Shown one piece after another: positions 16,271 through 24,821 of a DNA stretch of 55,462 bases. Made by a program: the position numbers and the translations under genes. This DNA comes from Vibrio anguillarum. Lineage in GTDB: Bacteria; Pseudomonadota; Gammaproteobacteria; Enterobacterales; Vibrionaceae. The notes beneath the pieces are model-generated. The model did no database searches. It was not told the origin of the DNA and worked only from the letters and a program-made list of their open reading frames with translations. The stretch covers positions 1-55,462 of the forward strand of contig NZ_JAHGUP010000049.1 of assembly GCF_001989995.2 (NCBI RefSeq), given 5' to 3'. Position 1 is the first letter of the stretch. The number at the start of each line of letters is the position of its first letter.

Positions 16271-17506
16271 ATGGCTGCCGATATTGTAAAGGTTTCAAGA
16301 AACACAGAAAATGCACCTATATGTGCTGTCTCTACACAAACTGTCGCTTTTTCTCATTATAATAATATTTCAGCACAACTACCGATAGATCCTAAAACAG
16401 GTGAAATTGTTATTGGTTGTATAAATGACCAAACAAAGCAATGTCTGAATAATATACAGTCTATCGTAGAAAGTATTGGTCACGTTATGGATGATGTGGT
16501 CAAAATGAATATTTTTGTAAAGAATATTTCAGATATTGATGCCATCAAAAAAGTATACCCCACTTTTTTTCAGGGGCCGCTTCCTACAGTGACCATAGCG
16601 GCGGTTACGGCTTTACCTGTCAGTGATGCTTTAGTGCAAATTGATGCTCTTATTTCAAACGGTGAAGGCACTGCTCCACAAGCGCCTTGTGAGCTCATCA
16701 AAGTGTCAAGGAATACTGAGCATGCACCTCAAGGTCTATACTCTCAAACCGCGGCCTTCTCTCATTATAATAACCTCTCGGCTCAATTGCCGATTGAACC
16801 TAAAACGGGAGAAATAGTACAAGGTGGTATTAAAGAACAGAGTCAACAGTGTTTGAATAATATTAATGCTATCTTAGAAAGTATTGGTCATACGATGGCT
16901 GATATCGTTAAAACAACGATATTTCTTAAAGATATATCTGATGCAGAAGCCATCAATGAAGTCTGTGGACAATTTTTCCCAAGTTATGTGCCTGCGCGAA
17001 GCCTAGTTCGTGTTGCTGACTTGCCTATGAATGCATTGGTGCAAATTGATGTTGTTGTGTCACATGGTGATGGTACACCGCCACAGCTTCCTGAAGATGC
17101 TCGCTTACTTGTGATTGAAGCAAATAATACCGTGAATGCACCTAAAGTCGGCTATTCCCACTCTGTTGCTTTTTCTCATTATAATCATATTTCAGGTCAG
17201 TTACCTTTATCTCCAAAAAATAATGAAGTTGTTGCTTGTGGAATAAAAGAACAAGTTAAGCAGTGTTTAGAAAATATAAAGAATATTGTAGAAAGTGTTG
17301 AGCATGTTATGGATGATATTGTTAAAGTCAATATTCAAATAAAAAATATGGATGACATTAATATTGTCAATGAAGTTTACACAACCTTCTTTAACCATGA
17401 GCTACCTGCGAGAACCGTGATTGGTGTTTCAGAGCTGCCTATGGATGCGTTAATACAAATTGACGCGGTGGTTTCTAATTGTGAAGGTACGCCACCTAAA
17501 CATTAA
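16271..17506 (+). CDS. Protein with three tandem RidA/YjgF (Rid) domains
   Basis: A 411-residue protein made of three Rid domains, about residues 5-135, 139-271 and 277-411, each repeating the pattern NAP...AFSHYN.ISAQLP..PKTGE...Q.KQCLNNI..IVES. and ending in QID. Single-domain RidA is a homotrimeric enamine/imine deaminase whose active sites sit between subunits. The key arginine (E. coli R105) is present in domain 2 (R243, VPARS) and domain 3 (R381, LPART) but is V107 in domain 1 (LPTVT). The tyrosine matching Y17 is also lost only in domain 1. The chain may therefore fold as a pseudo-trimer. Codon use is AT-rich, unlike its neighbours, which suggests transfer. The substrate is unknown. 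Confidence 0.88.
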   Translation: MAADIVKVSRNTENAPICAVSTQTVAFSHYNNISAQLPIDPKTGEIVIGCINDQTKQCLNNIQSIVESIGHVMDDVVKMNIFVKNISDIDAIKKVYPTFFQGPLPTVTIAAVTALPVSDALVQIDALISNGEGTAPQAPCELIKVSRNTEHAPQGLYSQTAAFSHYNNLSAQLPIEPKTGEIVQGGIKEQSQQCLNNINAILESIGHTMADIVKTTIFLKDISDAEAINEVCGQFFPSYVPARSLVRVADLPMNALVQIDVVVSHGDGTPPQLPEDARLLVIEANNTVNAPKVGYSHSVAFSHYNHISGQLPLSPKNNEVVACGIKEQVKQCLENIKNIVESVEHVMDDIVKVNIQIKNMDDINIVNEVYTTFFNHELPARTVIGVSELPMDALIQIDAVVSNCEGTPPKH

Positions 17507-17529
17507 CGAATCTTTATTATTGACTAAAG

Positions 17530-17554
17530 AAGGGGGTATCAACGATATCCCCTT
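17530..17554 (+). terminator. Hairpin after the triple RidA gene
   Basis: Arms AAGGGGGTATC (17530-17540) and GATATCCCCTT (17544-17554) pair over 11 bases with one G-U and a 3-base loop, 24 bases after the stop codon. The following sequence (GTTACTTGTT) has only a weak T-tract. It probably ends transcription of the RidA-repeat gene. Confidence 0.6.
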
Positions 17555-17635
17555 GTTACTTGTTAGCTACCTGTAATTGCAATACCACGCTGCCTGGCTG
17601 TGGTAATCAAAATCAGCCGACGCATGAAAAACCGC

Positions 17636-18292
17636 TCAATTACTGTTTTTCAGGGCCGTTAAAACGTGATGTAGTGAGGGGACCACTTGGTGTCCAAGCG
17701 CCAAAACTTCTTCACTGGGTTCGACGAGATCAGGAATTTGGTAGGTGATCATATTCGCACTCACGGCGGATCGCACGCCGTTATTAGAATCTTCAAAGGC
17801 TAAACATTGGGTCGGTTCAGCGCCAAGACGTTGCGCAGCGAGTAGATAAATCTCTGGATCGGGTTTGCCATGTGTCACTTCACAACCGGTTGTGAACGAG
17901 TCAAAGTATTGCTCAAGGCCTGAAAGGCGCAGCTTAATTTGTGCCACGTCTTTTTGGGTTGATGTTGCGACGGCAGTAGGAACACGATTCGCTTTTAACC
18001 ATTGTAATAACTCGATAACCCCTTCTTTCACTGGGATCGCCTGGTGTTTCACCACGGCATCGTAACGTTTACGCCACTCCGTATGTAATACCGGATAGTT
18101 TAATTCTGGCCCGTAGCCTGCGCGCAGTGCTTGTTCAATGCCTGCCGCATTGCGACCAATAGCCGAGAGATAAACCTCTTTTAAAAATGGGACGCCAACT
18201 GCGTGGCAAGCTTGTTCGAATATTGTAAGGCAGACACGTTCCGTGTCGAGTAACAGTCCATCCATATCAAAAATGGCAGCTTGAAATTTCAT
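17636..18292 (-). CDS. HAD-superfamily phosphatase, CbbY/beta-phosphoglucomutase-like
   Basis: A 218-residue subfamily IA HAD protein. Motif I is AIFDMDGLLLDTE (D9, D11), the threonine/serine motif II is AVATSTQ, the lysine motif is HGKPDPEIYLLAA, and the acidic motif is CLAFEDSNNGV. A C1 helical cap lies at about residues 17-85. Such enzymes hydrolyse sugar phosphates or other small phosphate esters (YniC and beta-phosphoglucomutase are relatives). A related CbbY-family gene (VCA0102) lies close to the T6SS cluster in V. cholerae as I recall it; here it is about 15 kb away. The gene is convergent with the RidA-repeat gene and has no operon partner. Confidence 0.9.
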   Translation of the reverse strand: MKFQAAIFDMDGLLLDTERVCLTIFEQACHAVGVPFLKEVYLSAIGRNAAGIEQALRAGYGPELNYPVLHTEWRKRYDAVVKHQAIPVKEGVIELLQWLKANRVPTAVATSTQKDVAQIKLRLSGLEQYFDSFTTGCEVTHGKPDPEIYLLAAQRLGAEPTQCLAFEDSNNGVRSAVSANMITYQIPDLVEPSEEVLALGHQVVPSLHHVLTALKNSN

Positions 18293-18481
18293 AAGTACAA
18301 CTTTAGGCGAGTGAAATGGAGTGGGCTATTTTCACATAAGTCGACCTATGGAGGCGATCTTTTTCCTGCACTTTTTCTTTTTCTCATACTTCAATAAAAT
18401 CAGCCAATTATAAGCGCTAGTTTGTTAGCAATGAGTTATGCTTAATGTGAAAACCTTGTTGCGAGAAGAGGGGGAAGCAAT

Positions 18482-20245
18482 TTGAATAGTGCATTTGTAC
18501 AACAGTGGATGCCGGGTTTACACCAACTGAAAGACTATGAAACTCGCTGGTTGATGGATGACGTACGTGCGGCGCTTTCTGTGGTTGCGGTTGCACTGCC
18601 TGTCGCGATAGCGTACGCGCAGCTCACTGGAGTAAGCGCGATTGTCGGCTTATATTCCTGCGTATTGCCGATGTTGGTTTACGCGATTTTTGGCACGTCT
18701 AGGCAGTTGATCTTAGGCCCAGACGCGGCAACTTGCGCAGTGATTGCGGCGGTAGTGACACCGCTGGCGATGGGCGATCCTCTCAAACACTGGCAGTTGG
18801 TCATGACAATGACGGCAATGACTGGTGTATGGTGTTTGCTGGCCAGTCGTTTCAAACTCGGTATTTTAGCCGATTTTCTCTCTCGCCCTATTTTACTTGG
18901 GTTGTTAAACGGTGTTGCTCTGACCATTATCGTGGGTCAATTTGCTAAAGTGTTTGGGCTGAAATATGAGCAGCAATATCTACTAGAGCGTATCGTGGAA
19001 GCGCCATCCTTACTGATTGATTTGCATTGGCAAACCTTATTGATAAGTGCGCTGACAGTGGTGGTTTATTTTCTGTGTAAGCGTGTCAGGCCCAATTGGC
19101 CAGCAGCGATGTTGGCTATCATCGCTGCTGCATTTTGGGTGTGGTTTTTTGGCGCTGAACATCTTGGCGTTAAAGTCGTTGGTTTAATCCAAGGTGGGTT
19201 ACCGATATTCCAAACCCCTCTATTTGATCTAGGGGTGAGCCGCGAATTAGTCATGCCCGCTTTGAACTTAGCGATGGTGAGCTTTGTCAGTATGATGCTC
19301 ACTGCGCGCAGTTTTGCGGCAAAAAATGGTTACGATATTGACGCCGACAAAGAGTTTCGCGCGCTTGGCTTAGCTAATATCGCTTCTGCATTTTCACAAG
19401 GTTTTGCCATCAGTGGGGCGGATTCACGTACGGCGGTGAATGACGCTAATGGTGGAAAATCGCAATTAGTTTCGATTATTGCAGCGATTGTGATTGGATT
19501 TGTCGCGATTGTGGCGTATCAGCCACTACAATACATTCCGATTGCTGCATTGGGAGTTGTGTTGATTATTGCGTCTATCTCGTTGCTGGATCTGAAAGGG
19601 ATTTGGAGTTTACACAAGCGTGATAAAGACGCCTTCTATTTGGCAAGCTTAACCTTCATCGCTGTATTGGTTATTGGCGTTATCCCCGGCATCACTCTTG
19701 CGGTATTACTGGGTCTGTTCCAATTTTTACGCACCGTGATGCGGCCAAGTGATCAAACATTGGGTTTGGATGATAAAGGAACGATTCGCACGATTGATAC
19801 GTCAGCGAAGGCGAAACCAATACCGGGTTTGGTGATTTATCGTTTCAACTCTCCGCTGACTTATTTCAATGCGCCTTACTTTAAACGTCGTATTTTATTT
19901 CACACTGAATCGGCGGGCATGAGTGTGGGGTGTGTGATTATTGATGCGGTGTCGAGTTTTACCCATTTAGATTTAAGCGTCATGGCGATGTTATCGGACG
20001 TGCAAAGCATTCTGAAAAAACGAGGTATTCGTTTAGTGCTAGCGGGGCGTAAACGCAGTTTGAGAAAATGGTGTGAAATCGCTGGAATTTCAACGGGTGA
20101 TGGCGGCGTGGTGATTCGTGCGGACATGTATTTAGCCATTAAGCTAAGTGGATGTTACCAACACGCTGTAGAAGAAGGGCAAGTTCCGCCAGTACAAAAA
20201 GAGCCGCAAAAGGATATTGAAGGTGAAATTGCGGCTGCTATTTAA
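18482..20245 (+). CDS. SulP-family anion transporter with STAS domain
   Basis: A 587-residue SLC26/SulP transporter, probably for sulfate, bicarbonate or another anion. The membrane part (about residues 30-420) has the family sequence VALPVAIAYAQLTGVSAIVGLYSCVLPMLVYAIFGTSRQLILGPDAA near its start and GFAISGADSRTAVNDANGGKSQLVSI in the middle. The cytoplasmic STAS domain follows (about 450-560, with VIIDAVSSFTHLDLSVM). The start is a TTG preceded by a strong GGGGGAAG ribosome site; the next in-frame ATG lies ten codons on, inside the conserved N-terminal region. The gene is monocistronic. The actual anion cannot be read from sequence. Confidence 0.9.
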   Translation: MNSAFVQQWMPGLHQLKDYETRWLMDDVRAALSVVAVALPVAIAYAQLTGVSAIVGLYSCVLPMLVYAIFGTSRQLILGPDAATCAVIAAVVTPLAMGDPLKHWQLVMTMTAMTGVWCLLASRFKLGILADFLSRPILLGLLNGVALTIIVGQFAKVFGLKYEQQYLLERIVEAPSLLIDLHWQTLLISALTVVVYFLCKRVRPNWPAAMLAIIAAAFWVWFFGAEHLGVKVVGLIQGGLPIFQTPLFDLGVSRELVMPALNLAMVSFVSMMLTARSFAAKNGYDIDADKEFRALGLANIASAFSQGFAISGADSRTAVNDANGGKSQLVSIIAAIVIGFVAIVAYQPLQYIPIAALGVVLIIASISLLDLKGIWSLHKRDKDAFYLASLTFIAVLVIGVIPGITLAVLLGLFQFLRTVMRPSDQTLGLDDKGTIRTIDTSAKAKPIPGLVIYRFNSPLTYFNAPYFKRRILFHTESAGMSVGCVIIDAVSSFTHLDLSVMAMLSDVQSILKKRGIRLVLAGRKRSLRKWCEIAGISTGDGGVVIRADMYLAIKLSGCYQHAVEEGQVPPVQKEPQKDIEGEIAAAI

Positions 20246-20498
20246 AATGAGGTTGGCTCTCGTTAATAATATTGGTTCTCGTTAATAAAAGATAAAGAGC
20301 TCTTGAGTATCGAAAAGATGTAAGAAATCCCATTCAATCATGATGCTTTCCTTTTTATGTGATGAGAGCGAGTGCTCGGCCTTTTGCTAAACGGTTAGTG
20401 CCTGTTTGGATAAGCATAGGTGAGCGTTATGCATTAGGCAAAATGGTACGGGTTATTAATCTAATATAGGTAGCCTATGGATATGGTGGTTTTCGACG
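20246..20498. other. Convergent intergenic region with a 17-base direct repeat
   Basis: Between sulP and yjjW. Two near-identical 17-mers, TTGGYTCTCGTTAATAA, lie at 20253-20269 and 20272-20288 (one mismatch, period 19), directly after the sulP stop. No strong terminator with a T-tract was found. Nothing coding was seen in the rest. Confidence 0.5.
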
Positions 20499-21380
20499 CT
20501 AGGCGTAGCGTGTCGGCAGGTAAACAGTTCGCTGTACTTGAGCGGCCAGTTTCCGATGAAACTGTAGCATTTCACCTTCACTGCATGGCTGCCAAGTTAA
20601 GGCCTTGCCGACCACACCGTGATGTTGGAAGGCGTTGAGCCGAATGTTGACGTTCGCAGGCAACTGGTTTATCAGATGCGCCACTTCGGTAATTTCAGTC
20701 TCTAAATCACTTTTGTCCGGTATATGCAGCAGTCGCACTTCGTGCAGTTTATTCAGTGTAGCGAGGTGGAAAATAGTGCGTATCACTCTATGGTTACTGC
20801 GTCCGGTTAGCCACCGATGCGTTTCCTCTTGCCAAGCTTTTAAATCGATCATCGCTCCATCCAAATAGGACGAGATTTTGTCCCATCCCGATTCTGATAG
20901 TGAGCCATTACTATCAATAAAACAGCTGAGATGTTTCAATTCTTCATCGTGTTTGATGGCTTTGAAAAGAGCGATGATAAACGGAAGTTGTAGGGTTGCT
21001 TCCCCTCCTGAAATGGTAATACCGGCTAAGAAATAATGATTTCGGCGGATAAGTTCCACGAGTTGTTCAACGCTGTAGTGATGAATTTTTGGGTTTGATT
21101 GGTGCATGCAGTGCTCAATACAGCGATCGCAGTGAGTGCATTTATTCGCTAGCCATTCGACTTGCTGGTCAGCATTGAGGCGCAGTGCTTGCGATGGGCA
21201 GGTTGGCACACAATCACCGCAATGGTGACAGTGACGAATCGTATGTGGGTTATGGCAAGACAAGCAATTGAAGTTGCAACCTTGCATAAAAATGACCAGT
21301 CGGTTGCCCGGGCCATCAACGCAGGAGAAAGTCAGCACTCGGCTGACTTTTGCTCGGAGCGGCTGTTTTCCACTCACCAT
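20499..21380 (-). CDS. yjjW: YjjW-family glycyl-radical enzyme activase (radical SAM)
   Basis: A 293-residue radical SAM protein that should install the glycyl radical on the partner YjjI. The SAM cluster motif is C35-x3-C39-x2-C42 (MQGCNFNCLSCHNP). Two extra ferredoxin-like 4Fe-4S motifs follow: C51/C54/C57/C61 and C81/C84/C87/C91, the arrangement of pyruvate formate-lyase-type activases with an auxiliary-cluster insertion. GITISGGEATLQ is the SAM-binding GGE-type motif. The gene overlaps the end of yjjI by one base, so they are translated together. Cells would use it under anaerobic conditions because the radical is destroyed by oxygen. Confidence 0.93.
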   Translation of the reverse strand: MVSGKQPLRAKVSRVLTFSCVDGPGNRLVIFMQGCNFNCLSCHNPHTIRHCHHCGDCVPTCPSQALRLNADQQVEWLANKCTHCDRCIEHCMHQSNPKIHHYSVEQLVELIRRNHYFLAGITISGGEATLQLPFIIALFKAIKHDEELKHLSCFIDSNGSLSESGWDKISSYLDGAMIDLKAWQEETHRWLTGRSNHRVIRTIFHLATLNKLHEVRLLHIPDKSDLETEITEVAHLINQLPANVNIRLNAFQHHGVVGKALTWQPCSEGEMLQFHRKLAAQVQRTVYLPTRYA

Positions 21381-22933
21381 TAGTTGACAGAGTTTGGTTG
21401 ATAAGCCGATTGCATTTCATGGCTAACCACGCGTGCTTTTCGCTTGAGCACGGCTGTGTTTTTGGCCGCTTCTGCCCCAAGAAATGTGGTGTTGGTGCGT
21501 GATCCGCGCTGCTCAAATTGCGCTATTTCAGATAATTTCACCATGTAACCCGTAATGCGAACTAAATCGTTCGAAGCCACGTTGGCCGTAAATTCGCGAT
21601 AGCCCGAGTGGAGGGCTCCTTTACATAGGTTGAACATCGCCTCTGGGTTGGCCTTTATGGTTTCATCCAGAGTTAAAATATCGCTGATACCAGAGGTATA
21701 ATATTGATGATGTCCAGCCGTTGCTTGCACATATTCAATCGGGTTGGGTTCGGTACCATAAGGGATGCGCACGCCCGGAGTGACATCAAGATCAAGGCTA
21801 ATACCACCTTGCGCGTGCAGCAAAGCACGGCCGTTGAAGCCATATTTGACTGGTGAGTTTTGTACAATGTCGGCCAGCTTGGCGGAAATGGCGATGCCTA
21901 ATTGGTTGGCGATATCATCATGGCCATAACGAGCGTTACTCTGCTCCTTTTCCAGTAATAGATTAACGGCTTCAGCCATGCCATAAATGCCAAACATCGG
22001 TGCGAAACGGGATTCTTCAATCAACCCTTCTTGAGTCAGAAAACCTTCAAAAAAATGAGATTGTTGGTGCAGATGAGCAGCTCGAACATCCATCAGCTCA
22101 ATCATATACTGGCTGTAAGTGGGTAGAATCTGATCTAAAAATGTTTGGCGGTCACTGGCTTTTTTCGCGGCCTCTTTTAAATTCATTCTGACTAAAGTAT
22201 TGCAGCCTCCCGCTAAAGGAAGCGAGTTGTAGCAACTGACAATACCAAAACCTTGCTCGCCATAGGCGGTGGCATGAATAGGATAGTTGGCGATGTGCGG
22301 TTTACTGCATTGACAGATATTGTTGGTTGCTTGGCGCAGCAAATCGTCAGGAGTGATAGAAGGGTCATACATGAAGGTGAGGTTGGGAGCGATCTGTTTC
22401 AGTTCAGCATCGATACGTAAAATAGTACGACAAATAATATTGTCGCTCGGGCCGATGTTGGCGTGCATGAAAGCATCGGGCAGAGTGCGATCAAGCATGA
22501 TCCAAAACAGCTTCAATTTTTGATAAATCGACGCTTCGCTTAGTTCGCCCACATAGGGCAATAACACGCTATCCAATTGCCCCAAATAGACAGGAATAGA
22601 GGTCACTGAAGGCACGTGATGGTACAAAATGGTCAGCATATTGAGTGCTTCATCAAAATTACTGGCAGGCGAAAGCTCTAAATACTCACTGCCTTGTGCT
22701 AAAAATTTGGCGTAGTCAGGCAACACGTAACGTGGTTTAAAAGGGGTATGACCTTCAAACATATCGCAGATAATGCCTTGTTCCATTGCACGAGCCAACT
22801 CAGGAGAGAGTTTCAGATAGGGCAAGCTTGCTTCGGCCTCTAGCGCAAGGAAGTGTGACTTTTGTTTAGGCGAGAGGTGTGCGTCAGTAACGATGGCTTG
22901 GAAGCGTTGCTGTGTATCGAGTGAATGGCTCAT
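21380..22933 (-). CDS. yjjI: YjjI-family glycyl-radical enzyme of unknown reaction
   Basis: A 517-residue member of the YjjI family. The glycyl-radical loop is near the C-terminus: R459-I-T-G462-Y, where G462 would carry the radical (usual consensus RVxGY). A likely catalytic cysteine is C234 in GIVSCYNSLPLAGG, with C244 nearby. Length is shorter than pyruvate formate-lyase (about 760), as is normal for this family. The substrate of YjjI is not established. The paired activase is directly downstream, and no transporter, microcompartment or dehydrogenase gene adjoins to hint at the pathway. Confidence 0.92.
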   Translation of the reverse strand: MSHSLDTQQRFQAIVTDAHLSPKQKSHFLALEAEASLPYLKLSPELARAMEQGIICDMFEGHTPFKPRYVLPDYAKFLAQGSEYLELSPASNFDEALNMLTILYHHVPSVTSIPVYLGQLDSVLLPYVGELSEASIYQKLKLFWIMLDRTLPDAFMHANIGPSDNIICRTILRIDAELKQIAPNLTFMYDPSITPDDLLRQATNNICQCSKPHIANYPIHATAYGEQGFGIVSCYNSLPLAGGCNTLVRMNLKEAAKKASDRQTFLDQILPTYSQYMIELMDVRAAHLHQQSHFFEGFLTQEGLIEESRFAPMFGIYGMAEAVNLLLEKEQSNARYGHDDIANQLGIAISAKLADIVQNSPVKYGFNGRALLHAQGGISLDLDVTPGVRIPYGTEPNPIEYVQATAGHHQYYTSGISDILTLDETIKANPEAMFNLCKGALHSGYREFTANVASNDLVRITGYMVKLSEIAQFEQRGSRTNTTFLGAEAAKNTAVLKRKARVVSHEMQSAYQPNSVN

Positions 22934-22991
22934 GAATTAAACCCTTATATTATTGTGGTTTAATCCTAATGTGTTTGGTTACTTTTCACTA

Positions 22992-23006
22992 TTGATAATA
23001 CATCAA
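22992..23006 (-). promoter_or_regulatory. FNR-like inverted repeat upstream of yjjI (non-standard spacing)
   Basis: TTGAT-AATAC-ATCAA lies 58-73 bases before the yjjI start. The half-sites are those of an FNR box, but the spacer is 5 rather than the canonical 4 bases. Oxygen control of a glycyl-radical enzyme makes an FNR site plausible. The spacing makes it doubtful. Confidence 0.3.
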
Positions 23007-23023
23007 GTAGTCATTTCCATTAT

Positions 23024-23062
23024 GGAAATAAAAACGCCACTTCGTTATCGTCGAAGTGGCGT
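23024..23062 (-). terminator. Rho-independent terminator of the gst gene
   Basis: Perfect 11-base arms (23034-23044 and 23052-23062, ACGCCACTTCG and its complement) around a 7-base loop. On the minus strand the arm is followed by TTTTATTTCC. It sits 16 bases after the stop of the glutathione transferase gene, so it ends the curA-gst unit. Confidence 0.85.
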
Positions 23063-23078
23063 CATCAGGAACCTAAGG

Positions 23079-23693
23079 TTAGGCGTATTGCGCTTCGATT
23101 TGGTTCGATTTTAGATAAGCAGGGTGAGTGGCGAGCTGCTCTAAGTAACGTTCAATATTCGGGAAGTGAGTAATCGCTCCGTTGGTCAGCAATATTTCAG
23201 CAATGAATGACATCATGAAATCAGCGCCAGTGAGTTGATCGGCCACTAAGTAGCGTTTATCCGCTAAACACTGGTCAAAATAACTCATCACTTTGGCCGT
23301 TTCGCTTTCTGCATAGCCACCAAGGAAATTGGTTTGGCAGCCATCTTTGGCAACAAACATCTTTAATAGCAGCGGCAATATGGCAGAGCTTTCCGCAAAG
23401 TGGAGCCATTGCTGATATTGCACATATTCCACGCTGCCACGCTGAGGCGCAAAGTGTTGGCCGTATTTTTCTATCAAGTAATCGGTAATGGCGCCAGATT
23501 CAGCAATCACCAAGCCATTGTCTTCAATCACAGGTGACTTACCTAACGGATGCACGCTTTTTAGCTCGGGCGGTGCCAGAAAGGTCACGCTATCACGTTG
23601 ATATGGAACCACTTGATACTCAACCCCTAATTCTTCAAGTAACCAGATTATGCGCTTAGAGCGTGATTTATTTAGATGGTGAAGTTTGATCAT
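23079..23693 (-). CDS. Glutathione S-transferase
   Basis: A 204-residue GST. The thioredoxin-like N-terminal domain shows LHHLNKSRSKRIIWLLEELGVEY (first strand and helix), the cis-proline stretch LGKSPVIEDNGLVIAESGAITDYL with the E-S-x-A-I glutathione-binding motif, then an all-helical C-terminal domain (about 85-200). The ATG at 23693 was chosen because AAGGA precedes it by 7 bases; an upstream extension to 23768 would overlap the curA gene and is not family-like. It is the second gene of the unit controlled by the TetR protein. It probably conjugates or reduces electrophiles together with the reductase. Confidence 0.9.
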   Translation of the reverse strand: MIKLHHLNKSRSKRIIWLLEELGVEYQVVPYQRDSVTFLAPPELKSVHPLGKSPVIEDNGLVIAESGAITDYLIEKYGQHFAPQRGSVEYVQYQQWLHFAESSAILPLLLKMFVAKDGCQTNFLGGYAESETAKVMSYFDQCLADKRYLVADQLTGADFMMSFIAEILLTNGAITHFPNIERYLEQLATHPAYLKSNQIEAQYA

Positions 23694-23706
23694 TATGTGG
23701 TCCTTA

Positions 23707-24738
23707 TTAAAGTGGTTGGTTGATTTGGATAACCAGTTTGCCAAAGTTTTTGCCTTCCAATAGACCAATAAAGGCTTGTGGTGCGTTTTCTAAACCGTCA
23801 ATCAGTTGCTCGCGGTATTTCACTTTCCCTTCGCTTAGCCATTGAGTCATATCAGTAGCAAATTCGTTATAGCGATGGCCGTAGTCATCAAAAATAATGA
23901 AACCTTGCATGCGGATTCGTTTGGTAAGCAAGGTGCCCATCAGCATAGAGAGGCGATCAGGTCCTTCAGGCAGCGACGTTGCATTGTATTGAGAAATCAA
24001 ACCACACAGCGGAACTCGCGCTGCTGTGTTAAGCAGAGGTAAAACCGCATCAAATACTTTGCCACCGACATTTTCGTAGTAAACGTCAATCCCTTGAGCA
24101 CATGTTTTAGCCAATTGCTCTGCAAAATCGTCAGCTTTGTGATCAATACATTCATCAAAACCTAATACTTCTTTAGCGTAACGACATTTTTCCTCACCGC
24201 CAGCAATGCCCACCACTTGGCAGCCTTTGATTTTAGCAATTTGACCAACCGTTGCCCCTACTGGGCCAGTAGCTGCGGCGACTACCACCGTTTCACCTTG
24301 CTTCGGTTGGCCGATGTCTAGCAAACCCATATAAGCGGTAAAGCCGGGCATTCCCATGATGCCTAGTGCGTATGAGGGTGAGGTTGGATTTTTACCGAGT
24401 TTAAGTAAACCTTCGCCGTTAGAAATAGCGTAATCCTGCCATCCGGTATAAGCGAGTACCCACTCACCTTGCTCAAATTTTGGGTGGTTTGATACTTCCA
24501 CTTGACACACGGTCCCGCCTACCATGACATCATCAATCGCGACAGGATCGGCGTACGATTTAGCGTCACTCATGCGGCCGCGCATGTAGGGGTCAAGTGA
24601 AAGATAAACACTACGCAGCAGCACTTCACCAGCGGCAGGTGTTGGTTTAGGCGCATGTTCTAAGCGAAAGTTAGCAGGCGTTGGTGCACCGACAGGGCGT
24701 GAAGCGAGTACAATGCGGCGGTTAGTTTGTTCAGTCAT
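23707..24738 (-). CDS. curA: NADPH-dependent zinc-independent MDR reductase, CurA-like
   Basis: A 343-residue medium-chain reductase of the 2-alkenal/curcumin reductase group. The N-terminus NRRIVLASRPVGAPTPANFRLE and VYLSLDPYMRGRMSD is very close to E. coli CurA (YncB) as I recall it. The NADPH site is VAAATGPVGATVGQIAKIKGCQVVGIAGG, with the AATGPVG form in place of GxGxxG, and DVYYENVGGKVFDAVLP follows. There are no zinc-ligand cysteines in the usual places. It reduces alpha,beta-unsaturated carbonyl compounds. It is the first gene after a TetR operator, with gst downstream, so the pair forms an inducible electrophile-detoxification unit. Confidence 0.9.
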   Translation of the reverse strand: MTEQTNRRIVLASRPVGAPTPANFRLEHAPKPTPAAGEVLLRSVYLSLDPYMRGRMSDAKSYADPVAIDDVMVGGTVCQVEVSNHPKFEQGEWVLAYTGWQDYAISNGEGLLKLGKNPTSPSYALGIMGMPGFTAYMGLLDIGQPKQGETVVVAAATGPVGATVGQIAKIKGCQVVGIAGGEEKCRYAKEVLGFDECIDHKADDFAEQLAKTCAQGIDVYYENVGGKVFDAVLPLLNTAARVPLCGLISQYNATSLPEGPDRLSMLMGTLLTKRIRMQGFIIFDDYGHRYNEFATDMTQWLSEGKVKYREQLIDGLENAPQAFIGLLEGKNFGKLVIQINQPL

Positions 24739-24763
24739 TGGAGAGTCCTTTATTATTTTAAAT

Positions 24764-24778
24764 TAGACCAGTCGTCTA
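24764..24778. promoter_or_regulatory. TetR operator upstream of curA
   Basis: TAGAC-CAGTC-GTCTA, an inverted repeat with a 5-base spacer, lies 26-40 bases before the curA ATG. The identical 15-mer occurs before tetR at 25440-25454, and the match extends through the flanking AAT. Duplication at both promoters marks it as the regulator's site. Confidence 0.75.
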
Positions 24779-24821
24779 GTTTGGGTTTCAAAAAAACCGC
24801 TATCGAAATAGCGGGTGAATC

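Noticed and set aside
20499..21380. Gene as NrdG (ribonucleotide reductase activase)
   Set aside because: The two ferredoxin-type cluster motifs and the adjacent YjjI gene fit YjjW; NrdG is much shorter and lacks these clusters.
23694..23768. 25-residue N-terminal extension of the glutathione transferase
   Set aside because: It overlaps curA, lacks a ribosome site, and GST proteins begin at the MIKLHHL strand.
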